A stretch of DNA of 64,000 nt from Burkholderiales bacterium. Its GTDB lineage: Bacteria > Pseudomonadota > Gammaproteobacteria > Burkholderiales > Burkholderiaceae_C. Below are positions 19,468 to 27,921 of the stretch, piece after piece (position 1 is the first letter of the stretch; each line of letters starts with the position of its first letter). Where the stretch lies: positions 62,001-126,000 of the forward strand of contig JACRAY010000001.1 of NCBI GenBank assembly GCA_016213325.1. The letters run 5' to 3'. The notes under the pieces were generated by a model, which saw only the letters and a list, made by a program, of their open reading frames with translations, was not told the DNA's origin and did not search any database. Position numbers and translations under genes: made by a program.

Positions 19468-20697
19468 CTACTTCAGCGACTCGAGCGAGAACCCCGCCAC
19501 CTTCTTGTACTCGTCCGAAATGCGCCGCAGTTCGTCCTGGCTGACCAGGTCGTCGATGCTGCCTGCGAACGGCCGGCCGCCACCCAGTTCGTCGGCTTTC
19601 ATGATGATGAAGTCGGGCGGCACCGTGCGGTTGGTCTCCACGATACGGGCGGTCGTCTCCAAGCGCGCCCGCTCATAGGCCTGCAGGGCCTGCAGCGGGT
19701 CGCCGCCCCTGCCCAGCTCGGTGGCCAGCACCCTCGCGTCGATCAGTGCCTGCGCCGAGCCGTTGGAGCCGCGCGGGTACATCGGGTGCGCAGCGTCGCC
19801 CAGGAAGGTGACGCCGCCGAAGGTCCAGCGCGCCACCGGGTCCTTGTCGACCATGGGGTATTCGAAGACCTGCTGCGCCTGCCCTATCAGTTCGGGCACG
19901 TCGAGCCAGTCGAACCGCCAGTCCTTGAAGAACGGCAGGAAGTCTTCGATGCGGCCTGGCCGGTTCCAGTCGTTGCGTTGGCTGGGTTCCTGCCGGATCT
20001 CGGCCACCCAGTTGACGAGCTGGTTGCCCCGGCCGTCGACGTCGTCGGCTATGGGATAGATCACCATCTTGCCGGTGTCAATCGTGCCGATCCGCAGGTA
20101 GCTCTTGCCGGTGAGGATGGGCGGGCGCACGGTCACGCCGCGCCACGTGTTGATGCCGGTGAAAGCGGGCGGCTCCAGCGGGTAGAAGTGCCGCCGGATC
20201 GCCGAGTTGACGCCGTCGCACGCCACCACGATGTCCGCCTCGACCGGCAGGCGTTGCTCGCCCTGTGGGTCTTCGAACAGCAGCGTCACGCGCCCTTTGC
20301 CCTGCACGAGCCCGACACAACGCCGCCCGAGGTGGATGGAACCGGCGGCGAGCCGGCTGCAGGCCGCGTCGAACAGCACGCGATGCAGCTTGCCGCGATG
20401 GATGCCGATCTCGGGCCAGGGATAGCCGCCGTGCCGCCCGCGCGGTTCGCGATAGACGAACTGGCCCCAGCGGTTGAAGAACACGCTTTCGAGGTTCTCG
20501 ATGCCTTCGGCCTCGATCGCCTGCTGCAGGCCCAGCGCGGCCAGTTCGCGCATGGCATGCGGCAGCAGCGTGATGCCGACCCCCAGCTCGCGCACTTCGG
20601 GGGCCTGCTCGTACACGTCGCACGCGATGCCGCGCTGTTGCAGGCCCAGCGCCAACGCCAGGCCGCCGATGCCGGCGCCCACCACCGCAATCTTCAT
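19468..20697 (-). CDS. FAD-dependent monooxygenase, PhzS-like
   Basis: A class A flavoprotein hydroxylase of 409 residues. The FAD GxGxxG is GAGIGG at residues 8-13; DG in VVACDGVNSAIRRH and the GD motif FLGDAAHPMYPRGSNG complete the family signature. The sequence pattern (NRWGQ, EPRG, WPEIGIHRGKL, MVIYPIAD, WNRPGRIEDFLPFF) closely resembles PhzS and related flavin-dependent oxidoreductases that hydroxylate or decarboxylate aromatic acids. The substrate is unknown. The ATG overlaps the stop of the Bug gene upstream, which points to a shared catabolic function. Confidence 0.85.
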   Translation of the reverse strand: MKIAVVGAGIGGLALALGLQQRGIACDVYEQAPEVRELGVGITLLPHAMRELAALGLQQAIEAEGIENLESVFFNRWGQFVYREPRGRHGGYPWPEIGIHRGKLHRVLFDAACSRLAAGSIHLGRRCVGLVQGKGRVTLLFEDPQGEQRLPVEADIVVACDGVNSAIRRHFYPLEPPAFTGINTWRGVTVRPPILTGKSYLRIGTIDTGKMVIYPIADDVDGRGNQLVNWVAEIRQEPSQRNDWNRPGRIEDFLPFFKDWRFDWLDVPELIGQAQQVFEYPMVDKDPVARWTFGGVTFLGDAAHPMYPRGSNGSAQALIDARVLATELGRGGDPLQALQAYERARLETTARIVETNRTVPPDFIIMKADELGGGRPFAGSIDDLVSQDELRRISDEYKKVAGFSLESLK

Positions 20698-21665
20698 CAC
20701 TCGGCTTTGATGTTCTGTGCGGAGATCAGCTTCGCCCAGCGGTTCGCGTCCGCCTGCACGAGGCGCTGGAACTCCTCGGGCGTGCCGGTGGCGGGGTCCA
20801 TGCCCTGCGACTGGAAGGCCGTGCGGACGTCGGGTGCGGCCAGGATTTCCTTCAGCTCGCGGTTGAGCCGCGCCACGTAGTCCGGCGCGGTGCCCGGCGG
20901 CGCGAAGATGCCGTACCACATGTCCACGTTGATGTCGCCCACCCTTGCCTCGGCCAGCGTGGGCAGCTGCGGCAGCAGCGGATGGCGCTTGTCGCTGCCG
21001 ATGGCCAGCGCCACGAGCTTGCCGGCGCGCACATGCGGCAGGGCCACGTGGATGGGCAGGAACATCGCGTCGACCTGGCCGCCCAGCAGGTCGGTAACTG
21101 CCGGCGCCGTGCCGCGATAGGGAATGTGCGTGAGGTACACGCCGGCCGCCTGCTTGAACAGCTCCATCGACATGTGGTGCGGCGTACCCACGCCGGGGCT
21201 GGCGTAGTTGAGCCTGCCGGGCGCGGCTTTCGCGGCCTTCACGAGGTCGGCGGCGGCCTTGTAGCCTGCACCCGGGTGCGTCACCAGCACCAGCTGGCCC
21301 CAGCTCGTGAGCGCCACCGGCACCAGGTCCTTCACCGGGTGGAAGGGCAGCTGCGGGTACAGGCTCGCGTTCATCACCAGCGTGTTCACGCTGACCAGCA
21401 GCGTGCTGCCGTCGGGCCGCGCGCGCACCACGGCTTCGGTGCCGATGTTGCCGCTGGCGCCGGGCCGGTTGTCCACCACCACCGGCCGGCCGAGGCGCTC
21501 GCCGAGCCTGGGCCCGACGGTGCGGGCGATCAGGTCGATGCCGGTGCCCGGCGTGAAGGGCACGATCAGGCGCAGCGGCGCCGCGGCCGGGGCGGCGGGC
21601 GACTGCGCAAGGGCCGTGCAGGCGGCGAACGCAAACAAGAATGCGGCGGCGAGTGGTGCTTTCAT
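20697..21665 (-). CDS. Tripartite tricarboxylate transporter substrate-binding protein (Bug/TctC)
   Basis: A periplasmic binding protein of the Bug family, greatly expanded in Burkholderiales. It has 322 residues with a signal peptide cleaved near residue 20 (ACTALAQ). Typical blocks are LIVPFTPGTGIDLIART, VVVDNRPGASGNIGTE, HIPYRGTAPAVTDLLGGQVD and the late GIFAPPGTA. No TctA/TctB membrane genes are near, so it may serve an unlinked permease or signalling. The start MKAPLAAAF is preferred over one six codons upstream because it gives a clean signal peptide. Divergent from a MarR gene. Confidence 0.9.
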   Translation of the reverse strand: MKAPLAAAFLFAFAACTALAQSPAAPAAAPLRLIVPFTPGTGIDLIARTVGPRLGERLGRPVVVDNRPGASGNIGTEAVVRARPDGSTLLVSVNTLVMNASLYPQLPFHPVKDLVPVALTSWGQLVLVTHPGAGYKAAADLVKAAKAAPGRLNYASPGVGTPHHMSMELFKQAAGVYLTHIPYRGTAPAVTDLLGGQVDAMFLPIHVALPHVRAGKLVALAIGSDKRHPLLPQLPTLAEARVGDINVDMWYGIFAPPGTAPDYVARLNRELKEILAAPDVRTAFQSQGMDPATGTPEEFQRLVQADANRWAKLISAQNIKAE

Positions 21666-21689
21666 GATCTGCCCCAAGGCCAAGGTCGA

Positions 21690-21711
21690 GTTGGCATGCT
21701 AACATCTTAGC
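21690..21711. promoter_or_regulatory. Overlapping palindromes, candidate MarR operator
   Basis: GTTGGCATGCTAAC (21690-21703) is a 14-base palindrome with one mismatched pair. It is followed by GCTAA-CATC-TTAGC (21698-21711) with perfect five-base arms. They lie in the 79-base gap between the Bug gene and the divergent marR-type gene, where a MarR dimer would be expected to bind. Confidence 0.5.
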
Positions 21712-21744
21712 CGCGGCGCGTGTTGGGCACAATCCGCGCATCCC

Positions 21745-22233
21745 ATGCCCAGGAAAAACAGCGACGATTCCCTCGACCGGCTGTACGCCCGGCCCGGCTT
21801 CCTGCTGCGCAGGGCGCACCAGATTTCGGCCGCCGTGTTCGAGGACGAGTGCCGCGCGCTGGGGCTCACGCCCGCGCAGTTCGGGGTGCTCACGGTGCTG
21901 CGCTCCCATCCCGGGCTGGGCCAGTCGAGCCTGGCGCGCGCACTCGGCTTCGACAAGGTGACGGTGCTGCGCGTGCTGCGCGGGCTGCAGGCGCGCGGGC
22001 TGGTGGACCGCGCACCGGCCGACGGCAGCCGCCGCAACGTGTGCGTGGCGCTCACGCAGGCGGGCCACGACATCCTGAAGCAGGCGCAGAAACCGGCCGA
22101 GCGCGCCTACCGGCGGCTGCTCGCCCCGCTGGACGCCGCCCAGCAGGCCCAGCTGCTCGACCTGCTGCAGCAGCTGACCGGCGGCATGGAAGAACACGCG
22201 CGCGCCGCCTTCATCCCACCCGCCAAACCGTAA
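21745..22233 (+). CDS. MarR family transcriptional regulator
   Basis: A 162-residue winged-helix regulator. The DNA-binding core is GLTPAQFGVLTVLRSHPGLGQSSLARALGF followed by DKVTVLRVLRGLQARGLVDRAPADGSRR, where the Asp/Arg pair marks the wing. MarR proteins usually repress a divergent gene and respond to phenolic ligands. The divergent neighbour here is the Bug-monooxygenase pair, consistent with an aromatic ligand. Confidence 0.88.
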   Translation: MPRKNSDDSLDRLYARPGFLLRRAHQISAAVFEDECRALGLTPAQFGVLTVLRSHPGLGQSSLARALGFDKVTVLRVLRGLQARGLVDRAPADGSRRNVCVALTQAGHDILKQAQKPAERAYRRLLAPLDAAQQAQLLDLLQQLTGGMEEHARAAFIPPAKP

Positions 22234-22270
22234 GGCTGCTGCACGGTTGCGTGGGGTATCTTCGGGCCCC

Positions 22271-23245
22271 ATGAAACACCTCCGCCCCTCGCCCTTGCGC
22301 CGCGGCTTGCTGGCCGCCCTGCTCACCCTGTCTGCCGGGCTCGTGCACGCCCAGGCATCGACCGTGAAGATCATGGTCGGCTTCCCGCCCGGCGGCGGCA
22401 CCGATGCCATCGCCCGCGTGCTGGCCGACAAGCTGAAGGACGCGCTGGGCACGCCGGTGGTGGTGGAGAACCGCGCCGGCGCCGGCGGGCAACTGGCAGC
22501 GCAGGCCCTGAAGGCCGCCGCGCCCGACGGCACCACGCTGTTCCTGAGCCACGACCACTCGATCTCCATCCTGCCGCTCGTCACGAAGAACGCCGGCTAC
22601 GACCCGGCCACCGACTTCGTTCCCGTTGCAGGCTTCGCCAGCTTCGCCAATGCGCTGGCACTTTCAGGCGGCACTCCGGCGAAGTCGTATGCCGAATACA
22701 TCGCCTTCGTTCAGTCCGGCGGCGGCAAGGACACGGTGGGCATTCCGGCGCCGGGCTCCATCCCCGAGTTCCTGGTGGGGATGATTGCCGCGCGGCACAA
22801 GCTCGACCTGCAGGCCGCACCGTATCGCGGCAGCGCGCCCATGATGGCCGACATGCTGGGCAACCAGGTCAAGTCGGGCGTGGCTTCCATCCCCGACTTC
22901 ATCGAGAACCACCGGGCCGGCAAGCTGCGCGTGGTGGCCGTGATCGGCGACAAGCGGCAGTCGATCCTGCCCGACGTGCCGACGTTCGCCGAACTCGGCA
23001 TCGCCGGGCTCGAAGACCTGCCGTACTACGGGCTGTTCGCACCCGCGGGCACGGCGCCGGCCGTGCTGGACCGCTACAACCAGGCGCTGGCCAAGGTGCT
23101 GGCGCAGCCCGAGGTGCGCGATCGCCTGGCGGCGATGGGCCTCACGGTGGGCCACCAGCCGCAGGCGCAGTTTGCCGTTCGCGTGCGCGCGTACACGCAG
23201 GCATGGGAGCGGATCATCAAGGCCAGCGGCTTCCAGGCCAGATGA
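22271..23245 (+). CDS. Tripartite tricarboxylate transporter substrate-binding protein (Bug/TctC), second copy
   Basis: A 324-residue Bug protein with a basic signal peptide (MKHLRPSPLRRGLLAAL, cleavage near LVHAQ). Family blocks are IMVGFPPGGGTDAIARVLADK, VVVENRAGAGGQLAAQ, APYRGSAPMMADMLGNQV and LPYYGLFAPAGTAP. It is only moderately similar to the copy about 600 bases upstream, so it is not a recent duplicate. It follows the MarR gene by 37 bases and may be co-transcribed with it. Its stop is three bases from the convergent peptidase gene. Confidence 0.9.
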   Translation: MKHLRPSPLRRGLLAALLTLSAGLVHAQASTVKIMVGFPPGGGTDAIARVLADKLKDALGTPVVVENRAGAGGQLAAQALKAAAPDGTTLFLSHDHSISILPLVTKNAGYDPATDFVPVAGFASFANALALSGGTPAKSYAEYIAFVQSGGGKDTVGIPAPGSIPEFLVGMIAARHKLDLQAAPYRGSAPMMADMLGNQVKSGVASIPDFIENHRAGKLRVVAVIGDKRQSILPDVPTFAELGIAGLEDLPYYGLFAPAGTAPAVLDRYNQALAKVLAQPEVRDRLAAMGLTVGHQPQAQFAVRVRAYTQAWERIIKASGFQAR

Positions 23246-23248
23246 GCG

Positions 23249-25420
23249 TCACGGGGCGAGCCTGCGCTTGCCCATCTGCCACAGCAGGAAGCTGAACTGG
23301 TCGGCCGTAATCGAGCGGCCCTGGGCCGGCGTGCGGCCCATGCCATGGCCGTCCTGCGCATCGACGCGCAGCAGCACCGGCTTGCCGCTGGAAGTCGCCG
23401 CCTGGAAGCGCGCGGCCGCCTTGGCGCTGTGCCACGCATCCACGCGCGGGTCGTTCAGCCCGTGCACGAACATCACGGCGGGATAGGCCGTGCCGTCCTT
23501 CACCTGGTGGTAGGTGCTCATCTCCAGCAAGGACCGGAACGCCCCCGGCTCCTTGACCGAGCCGAACTCCGACACGTTGGTGATGCCGTTGGCCGTGTCC
23601 TCCGCGCGCAGCGCGTCGAGCAGTCCAACGTGGATGACCGCGGCGGCGAACAACTGTGGCGCGTCGGTGATGGCACGGCCGGCAAAGATGCCGCCCGCGC
23701 TGCCGCCCATGACGGCCAGCGTGCGCGGTGAGGCGTAGCCCTTGTCGACGAGGTACTGGCCGCAGGCGATCGCGTCCTTCCACGTGTTGGGCTTGCTGGG
23801 GCCTGTGCCGGCCTTGCGCCACGGGTCGCCGTACACGCCGCTGCCACGCACGTTGGCCACGGCGACAACGCCGCCCTGCTCCAGCCACGGGATGTTGCCG
23901 GCACGGAAGCCCGCCGTCTCGCTCAGCCCGTACGAGCCGTAGCCGACCAGCAGCGTCGGGTTGGTGCCATCGAGCTTCAGGTCCCTGCGATGCATCACGG
24001 TCATCGGGACCATGGTGCCGTCGTGGCTGCGGACCATCACGTCCTTCACGGCCAGCCTGGGCAGGCCTGCGGATGCCTTCACTTCGAACTGCGGCAGCGC
24101 GCGCGGCCGCACGCCCTGCAGCAGGAAGCCGCCGCCCGGCTGCGTCCAGCCGGCCAGCGTGAAGATGAAGTCGTCGTGCGCATGCGCGGCGTCTTCGGCC
24201 AGGCGGGCCGCACCCGCGAAGGGCAGCGCAATGCGCCGTCCTGCGGTATCGCCTTCGGCGTGCACGCTGAGCCCGATCGTCGCGCCGCGGCGCACCTGCA
24301 CCAGCACGCGCGAGCGGCCGAGCGTGAAGCCTTCGAGCAGGCCGTCGGCCGGCGCCGTGGCCACCAGTTTCGCACTGCGCAGCACGGGGTTGCGCAAGTC
24401 GATCCGCATGACGCGATAGCGCGGTGCACCGACCTTGGTGCGGTAGTAGAGGTCGTTGCCCTTCAGGTCGATCTCGACGAGGTGGTCGTCGAAGCTCGCG
24501 ATGCGGCGCCACGCCACCGAACCGCCGCCGAGTTCATCGACCCGCGCCACGAACACCGAGCCTTCCTTCTGCGTCGTGTCGTTGGTGGCGGCGACGACCC
24601 ACGGGCTGCCCGGCGCGAAGACGAGGCGCCCGTTGTCCAGCCGCTCGAGGCCGAGGTTGCGCGTGACGGTGGGCCCGAACACGGCGCGCGCCTTGTCGGC
24701 CGGGTCACCGACCTTCAGGATGTGCACCGCCGTGTCGAGGTAGGTCTCGGTCGCGGCGTCTTCGGCCGTGAGCTTGCGCAGCTGGTTGTAGGCCACCGAG
24801 CGGCTGTCGGGCAGCCAGCTCACGCCGCCGAAGGGCACGCGCGGGACGGGCTCGCCCACGTGCCGGCCGCTGCGCAGGTCCAGCACGTACAGCGTGGCGT
24901 CTTCGGAGCCGCCCGCCGACATGCCGTAGGCCACGTAGCGACCGTCCCACGAAGGCACGAACCAGTTGATGGCGTGCGGCACGCCGGTGCGCTGCGCGTG
25001 CACGTCGGGGTCGACCAGCACCCTCTCGGTGCCATCGAGCTGCTCGCGAATGGCCAGCTTGACCTGCCGCGCCTTGCGCTCGCGCAGCAGGTAGAAGAGC
25101 TGCCCACCCGCGGTGCGCTGGAAGTCGAAGCGGCGGTCACCCAAGCCTGCTTCGATGTCCTGCAGCCGCTTCTGGTAGTCGGCCCGGCCCTCGATGCGGT
25201 CGAGCGTGGCGCGGGCCCACTGGCCCTGCGCGGCGAGCCACGCCTTCACCTCGGGGTCGGCGAGGTTCTCCATGTAGCGGTACGGGTCGGGCACCTGCGT
25301 GCCGTGCCAGTGGTCCACCTGGTTGCGCACGGGCGCCGCGGGCGGCTGCGCGACAGCGGCCACGCACGCGAACGCCGCAACGAAAAAAGCGCCCTTGAGG
25401 CGCATGGTCCTGTTCTGCAA
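23249..25420 (-). CDS. Prolyl oligopeptidase family serine peptidase (S9)
   Basis: A secreted or periplasmic peptidase of about 720 residues that cleaves short peptides. A signal peptide (KGAFFVAAFACVAAVAQ) is followed by the N-terminal DPYRYMENL block, a seven-bladed propeller, and the hydrolase domain with Ser in GGSAGG, Asp in HGLNDPRVD and His in DGHGMG. The usual GGSNGG is GGSAGG here. The start is ambiguous: a TTG with AGGAG seven bases upstream (used), or an ATG five codons later that gives a shorter signal peptide. It follows moaE by 19 bases. Confidence 0.9.
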   Translation of the reverse strand: MQNRTMRLKGAFFVAAFACVAAVAQPPAAPVRNQVDHWHGTQVPDPYRYMENLADPEVKAWLAAQGQWARATLDRIEGRADYQKRLQDIEAGLGDRRFDFQRTAGGQLFYLLRERKARQVKLAIREQLDGTERVLVDPDVHAQRTGVPHAINWFVPSWDGRYVAYGMSAGGSEDATLYVLDLRSGRHVGEPVPRVPFGGVSWLPDSRSVAYNQLRKLTAEDAATETYLDTAVHILKVGDPADKARAVFGPTVTRNLGLERLDNGRLVFAPGSPWVVAATNDTTQKEGSVFVARVDELGGGSVAWRRIASFDDHLVEIDLKGNDLYYRTKVGAPRYRVMRIDLRNPVLRSAKLVATAPADGLLEGFTLGRSRVLVQVRRGATIGLSVHAEGDTAGRRIALPFAGAARLAEDAAHAHDDFIFTLAGWTQPGGGFLLQGVRPRALPQFEVKASAGLPRLAVKDVMVRSHDGTMVPMTVMHRRDLKLDGTNPTLLVGYGSYGLSETAGFRAGNIPWLEQGGVVAVANVRGSGVYGDPWRKAGTGPSKPNTWKDAIACGQYLVDKGYASPRTLAVMGGSAGGIFAGRAITDAPQLFAAAVIHVGLLDALRAEDTANGITNVSEFGSVKEPGAFRSLLEMSTYHQVKDGTAYPAVMFVHGLNDPRVDAWHSAKAAARFQAATSSGKPVLLRVDAQDGHGMGRTPAQGRSITADQFSFLLWQMGKRRLAP

Positions 25421-25439
25421 GAAAGCTCTCCTGCCCGCT

Positions 25440-25907
25440 TCAGCGGTTGGCGGATGTTAGGCCCCAGCGCTCGAGGGCCGCGTCATCGCTTACCCGGGCG
25501 TCGACCCAGCGCTCGCCCCCGGGCGTGCGTTCCTTCTTCCAGAAGGGCGCCTGCGTCTTCAGGTAGTCCATCAGGAACTCGCAGGCCCGGAAGCTTTCGC
25601 CGCGGTGCGCGGAAGTCACCACCACCAGCACGATCTGGTCCTGGGGCTGCAGCAGGCCGATGCGGTGGATGACACGCACGCCGAGGATGTCGAAGCGCTT
25701 GCGCGCTTCCTCGATCATCCCCTCGATCGCCTTCTCGGTCATGCCGGGGTAATGCTCCAGCTCCATCGAGCTGACCGGCTGGCCGTCGTTGCGGTCGCGC
25801 ACCGTGCCCACGAATGCGCAGACCGCGCCCACGCCCTTGTCGCCCGCGCGCACGGCAGCGATCTCGTCGGAGACGTTGAAGTCCTCGTGACGGATGGAAA
25901 CGCTCAT
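25440..25907 (-). CDS. moaE: Molybdopterin synthase catalytic subunit MoaE
   Basis: The large subunit of molybdopterin synthase, which transfers sulfur from MoaD thiocarboxylate to precursor Z. The 155-residue protein contains AVCAFVGTVRDRNDG, LEHYPGMTEKAI, VIHRIGLLQ, TSAHRGESFRACEFLMD-type and the lysine-bearing PFWKKERTPGGERWV active-site segment. It starts two bases after the moaD stop. A longer in-frame extension over moaD and moeA is a shadow. Confidence 0.95.
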   Translation of the reverse strand: MSVSIRHEDFNVSDEIAAVRAGDKGVGAVCAFVGTVRDRNDGQPVSSMELEHYPGMTEKAIEGMIEEARKRFDILGVRVIHRIGLLQPQDQIVLVVVTSAHRGESFRACEFLMDYLKTQAPFWKKERTPGGERWVDARVSDDAALERWGLTSANR

Positions 25908-25909
25908 GG

Positions 25910-26161
25910 TCAGCCGCCGGTCACGGGTGGGAAGAAGGCGACCTCGCCGCCGTCGCGCAGGGCCGTGCCCTCGTCGGCCATCACCTGGTCGAGCGCCGCG
26001 CGTACCGACCGGCCGCGTGCCAGCGCCGTGGCGTACGCGCCCCCGCGGGCGATCAGCTCGTCGCGCAGCGCCCCCAGCGTCTGCGCGCGCGTCTCCACGG
26101 CTTCGCTGCCCTGCCCGATGGCTTCGCGGATCGAGGCGAAGTAACGCACGTTGACCTTCAC
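25910..26161 (-). CDS. moaD: Molybdopterin synthase sulfur carrier subunit MoaD
   Basis: A ubiquitin-like sulfur carrier of 83 residues. It ends in the Gly-Gly needed for thiocarboxylation (FFPPVTGG), as required for MoaD. It starts with VKVNVRYFASIREAIG at a GTG that overlaps the moeA stop (GTGA); no ATG is available. MoaE follows directly. The small size, terminal GG and position leave little doubt. Confidence 0.93.
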   Translation of the reverse strand: MKVNVRYFASIREAIGQGSEAVETRAQTLGALRDELIARGGAYATALARGRSVRAALDQVMADEGTALRDGGEVAFFPPVTGG

Positions 26162-27387
26162 GCGAGCAGCTCCGCCAGGGTGATGAAGCGCACCTTGTCG
26201 CCACGCGCGATGGTGGTGCCTGCCGGGTTGTCGACCAGCCCGTCGCCCCACACGGTGGAGGTGAGCACGCCCGAACTCTGGTTGCCAAACAGTTCGAGCC
26301 CGCCGTCGCCGTCGCGCCGCACCCGCAGGAACTCGCGGCGCTTGTCGGGACGCGGCAGTTCGAAGTGCGCGGGCAGCAGGGTGACGCCGGGCGTCAGCTT
26401 GGTGGCACCTTGCAGCTTCAGCAGGAAGGGCCGAACCAGCAGCAGGAAGGTGACGAAGCTCGACACCGGGTTGCCCGGCAGGCCCATGAAGTGCGCCTCG
26501 CCCACGCGACCGTACGCAAACGGCTTGCCGGGCTTCATCGCGATCTGCCACAGGTCGAGCCGGCCGAGCTGCTGCACCGCGGGCTTGATGTGGTCTTCCT
26601 CGCCCACCGATACGCCGCCGCTGGTGAGGATCAGGTCGTTCCCGCCGGCCGCCTTCGCGAGCGCGTCCAGCGTGGCCTGGCGGTCGTCGGGCACGATGCC
26701 GAGGTCGCTGACTTCGCAGCCCAGGCGCTGCAGCAGGGCGCGCAGGAAGAAGCGGTTGGAGTTGTAGATCGCGCCCGGGCGCATGGCCTGCGGCGACACT
26801 TCGCCGGGCATCACGAGTTCGTCGCCGGTGGAGAACAGGGCCACGCGCGGGCGCCGCGCGACGCTCACCCGGTCCATGCCGATGCTGGCGGCGAGTCCCA
26901 GCGCGGCAGGCGACAGCCTTTCGCCCTTGGGCAGCACGACGGCGCCGCGCCTCACGTCCTCACCGCTGCGGCGAATCCACTGCCCGGTTTCGGGTACGCG
27001 CAGGATGCGCACGCGCTGCTCGTCCAGCGCTTCGGTGTCTTCCTGCATCACCACCGCGTCGGCCCCTGCCGGAATCGGCGCCCCGGTGAAGATGCGCGCG
27101 GCGGTTCCCGGCTGCAGCGGCAGCGCTGCGCTGCCCGCCGGGATGCGCTGGCTGACGGGCAGCGGCACGCCTTCGTCGGCGATCTCGGCGCTGCGCACGG
27201 CATAGCCATCCATCGAGCTGTTGTCCTGCGGCGGTACCTGCAGCGCCGACACGAGGTCCTCGGCCAGCACGCGGCCGTCGGCCTCGAAGGTCGACACGCT
27301 CTCCGTCCCCTCGAGCACTTGCGCATGCGCGAGCAACTCCGCCAGCGCCTCGTCCAGGGGCCGCAGGGGAGCGCGCGGTGCGTTCAT
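26158..27387 (-). CDS. moeA: Molybdopterin molybdenumtransferase MoeA
   Basis: MoeA inserts molybdate into adenylated molybdopterin to form the active cofactor. The protein has 409 residues. Visible blocks: VPPQDNSSMDGYAV (substrate-binding Asp), IFTGAPIPAGADAVVMQED, RRSGEDVRRG, VALFSTGDEL, TSGGVSVGEEDH and the GLPGNPVSSFVTF loop. The ATG overlaps the mobB stop by four bases. The MoeA-MobB-MoaD-MoaE set without moaABC suggests that the rest of the pathway lies elsewhere. Confidence 0.96.
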   Translation of the reverse strand: MNAPRAPLRPLDEALAELLAHAQVLEGTESVSTFEADGRVLAEDLVSALQVPPQDNSSMDGYAVRSAEIADEGVPLPVSQRIPAGSAALPLQPGTAARIFTGAPIPAGADAVVMQEDTEALDEQRVRILRVPETGQWIRRSGEDVRRGAVVLPKGERLSPAALGLAASIGMDRVSVARRPRVALFSTGDELVMPGEVSPQAMRPGAIYNSNRFFLRALLQRLGCEVSDLGIVPDDRQATLDALAKAAGGNDLILTSGGVSVGEEDHIKPAVQQLGRLDLWQIAMKPGKPFAYGRVGEAHFMGLPGNPVSSFVTFLLLVRPFLLKLQGATKLTPGVTLLPAHFELPRPDKRREFLRVRRDGDGGLELFGNQSSGVLTSTVWGDGLVDNPAGTTIARGDKVRFITLAELLA

Positions 27388-27917
27388 GCGTATCTCTCGG
27401 TCTCGTACTCGAATCGCCCGCCATTGTCGACCAGCCACTGCGCGACGGCATCGGGGTCGTTGAGGTCGAGCACCGGCCGCACCGTGGGTTCGGGCAAACG
27501 GTCCGGCGTGTCGGTGGCGATGGCGGCGATGAAGTCGTCCTCGGGATAGCGCGCGGGCTTGCCGGCGTCGGCCCGCCACACTTCGACCTTCAGCAGGTCG
27601 CTGCTCTTGAAGCCCTCCACCAGCACCCAGTCGACACCCGGGTACAGCTCGGCGATGAGGTGGTGCACGCTCAGCTCAGCCGGGCGCTCGAACTCGCGCA
27701 TGAGCGCGAGGCGCCGGTCGGAAGCGGCGACCACTTCGAAGGCGCCCGCTTCGCGGTGCCGCCAGGTGTCCTTGCCCACGTGGTCGATGTCGAAGTCGTG
27801 GTGCGCGTGCTTCACCACCGACACCCGCAGCCCCCGCAGCTTGAAAGCGGGAATCAGCCGCTCGACCAGAGTCGTCTTGCCCGAGCCGGAGAAGCCGGCG
27901 AAACCTACTGCTTTCAT
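27384..27917 (-). CDS. mobB: Molybdopterin-guanine dinucleotide biosynthesis protein MobB
   Basis: A P-loop GTPase adaptor that assists MobA in forming the guanine dinucleotide cofactor. The 177 residues start MKAVGFAGFSGSGKTTLVERL, with Walker A at residues 8-15. HAHHDFDIDHVGKDTWRHREAG and WVLVEGFKSSDLLKVEV are diagnostic. It begins four bases after thrC stops, so molybdenum cofactor genes are transcribed together with the threonine pathway genes. Confidence 0.94.
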   Translation of the reverse strand: MKAVGFAGFSGSGKTTLVERLIPAFKLRGLRVSVVKHAHHDFDIDHVGKDTWRHREAGAFEVVAASDRRLALMREFERPAELSVHHLIAELYPGVDWVLVEGFKSSDLLKVEVWRADAGKPARYPEDDFIAAIATDTPDRLPEPTVRPVLDLNDPDAVAQWLVDNGGRFEYETERYA

Positions 27918-27921
27918 GGCG

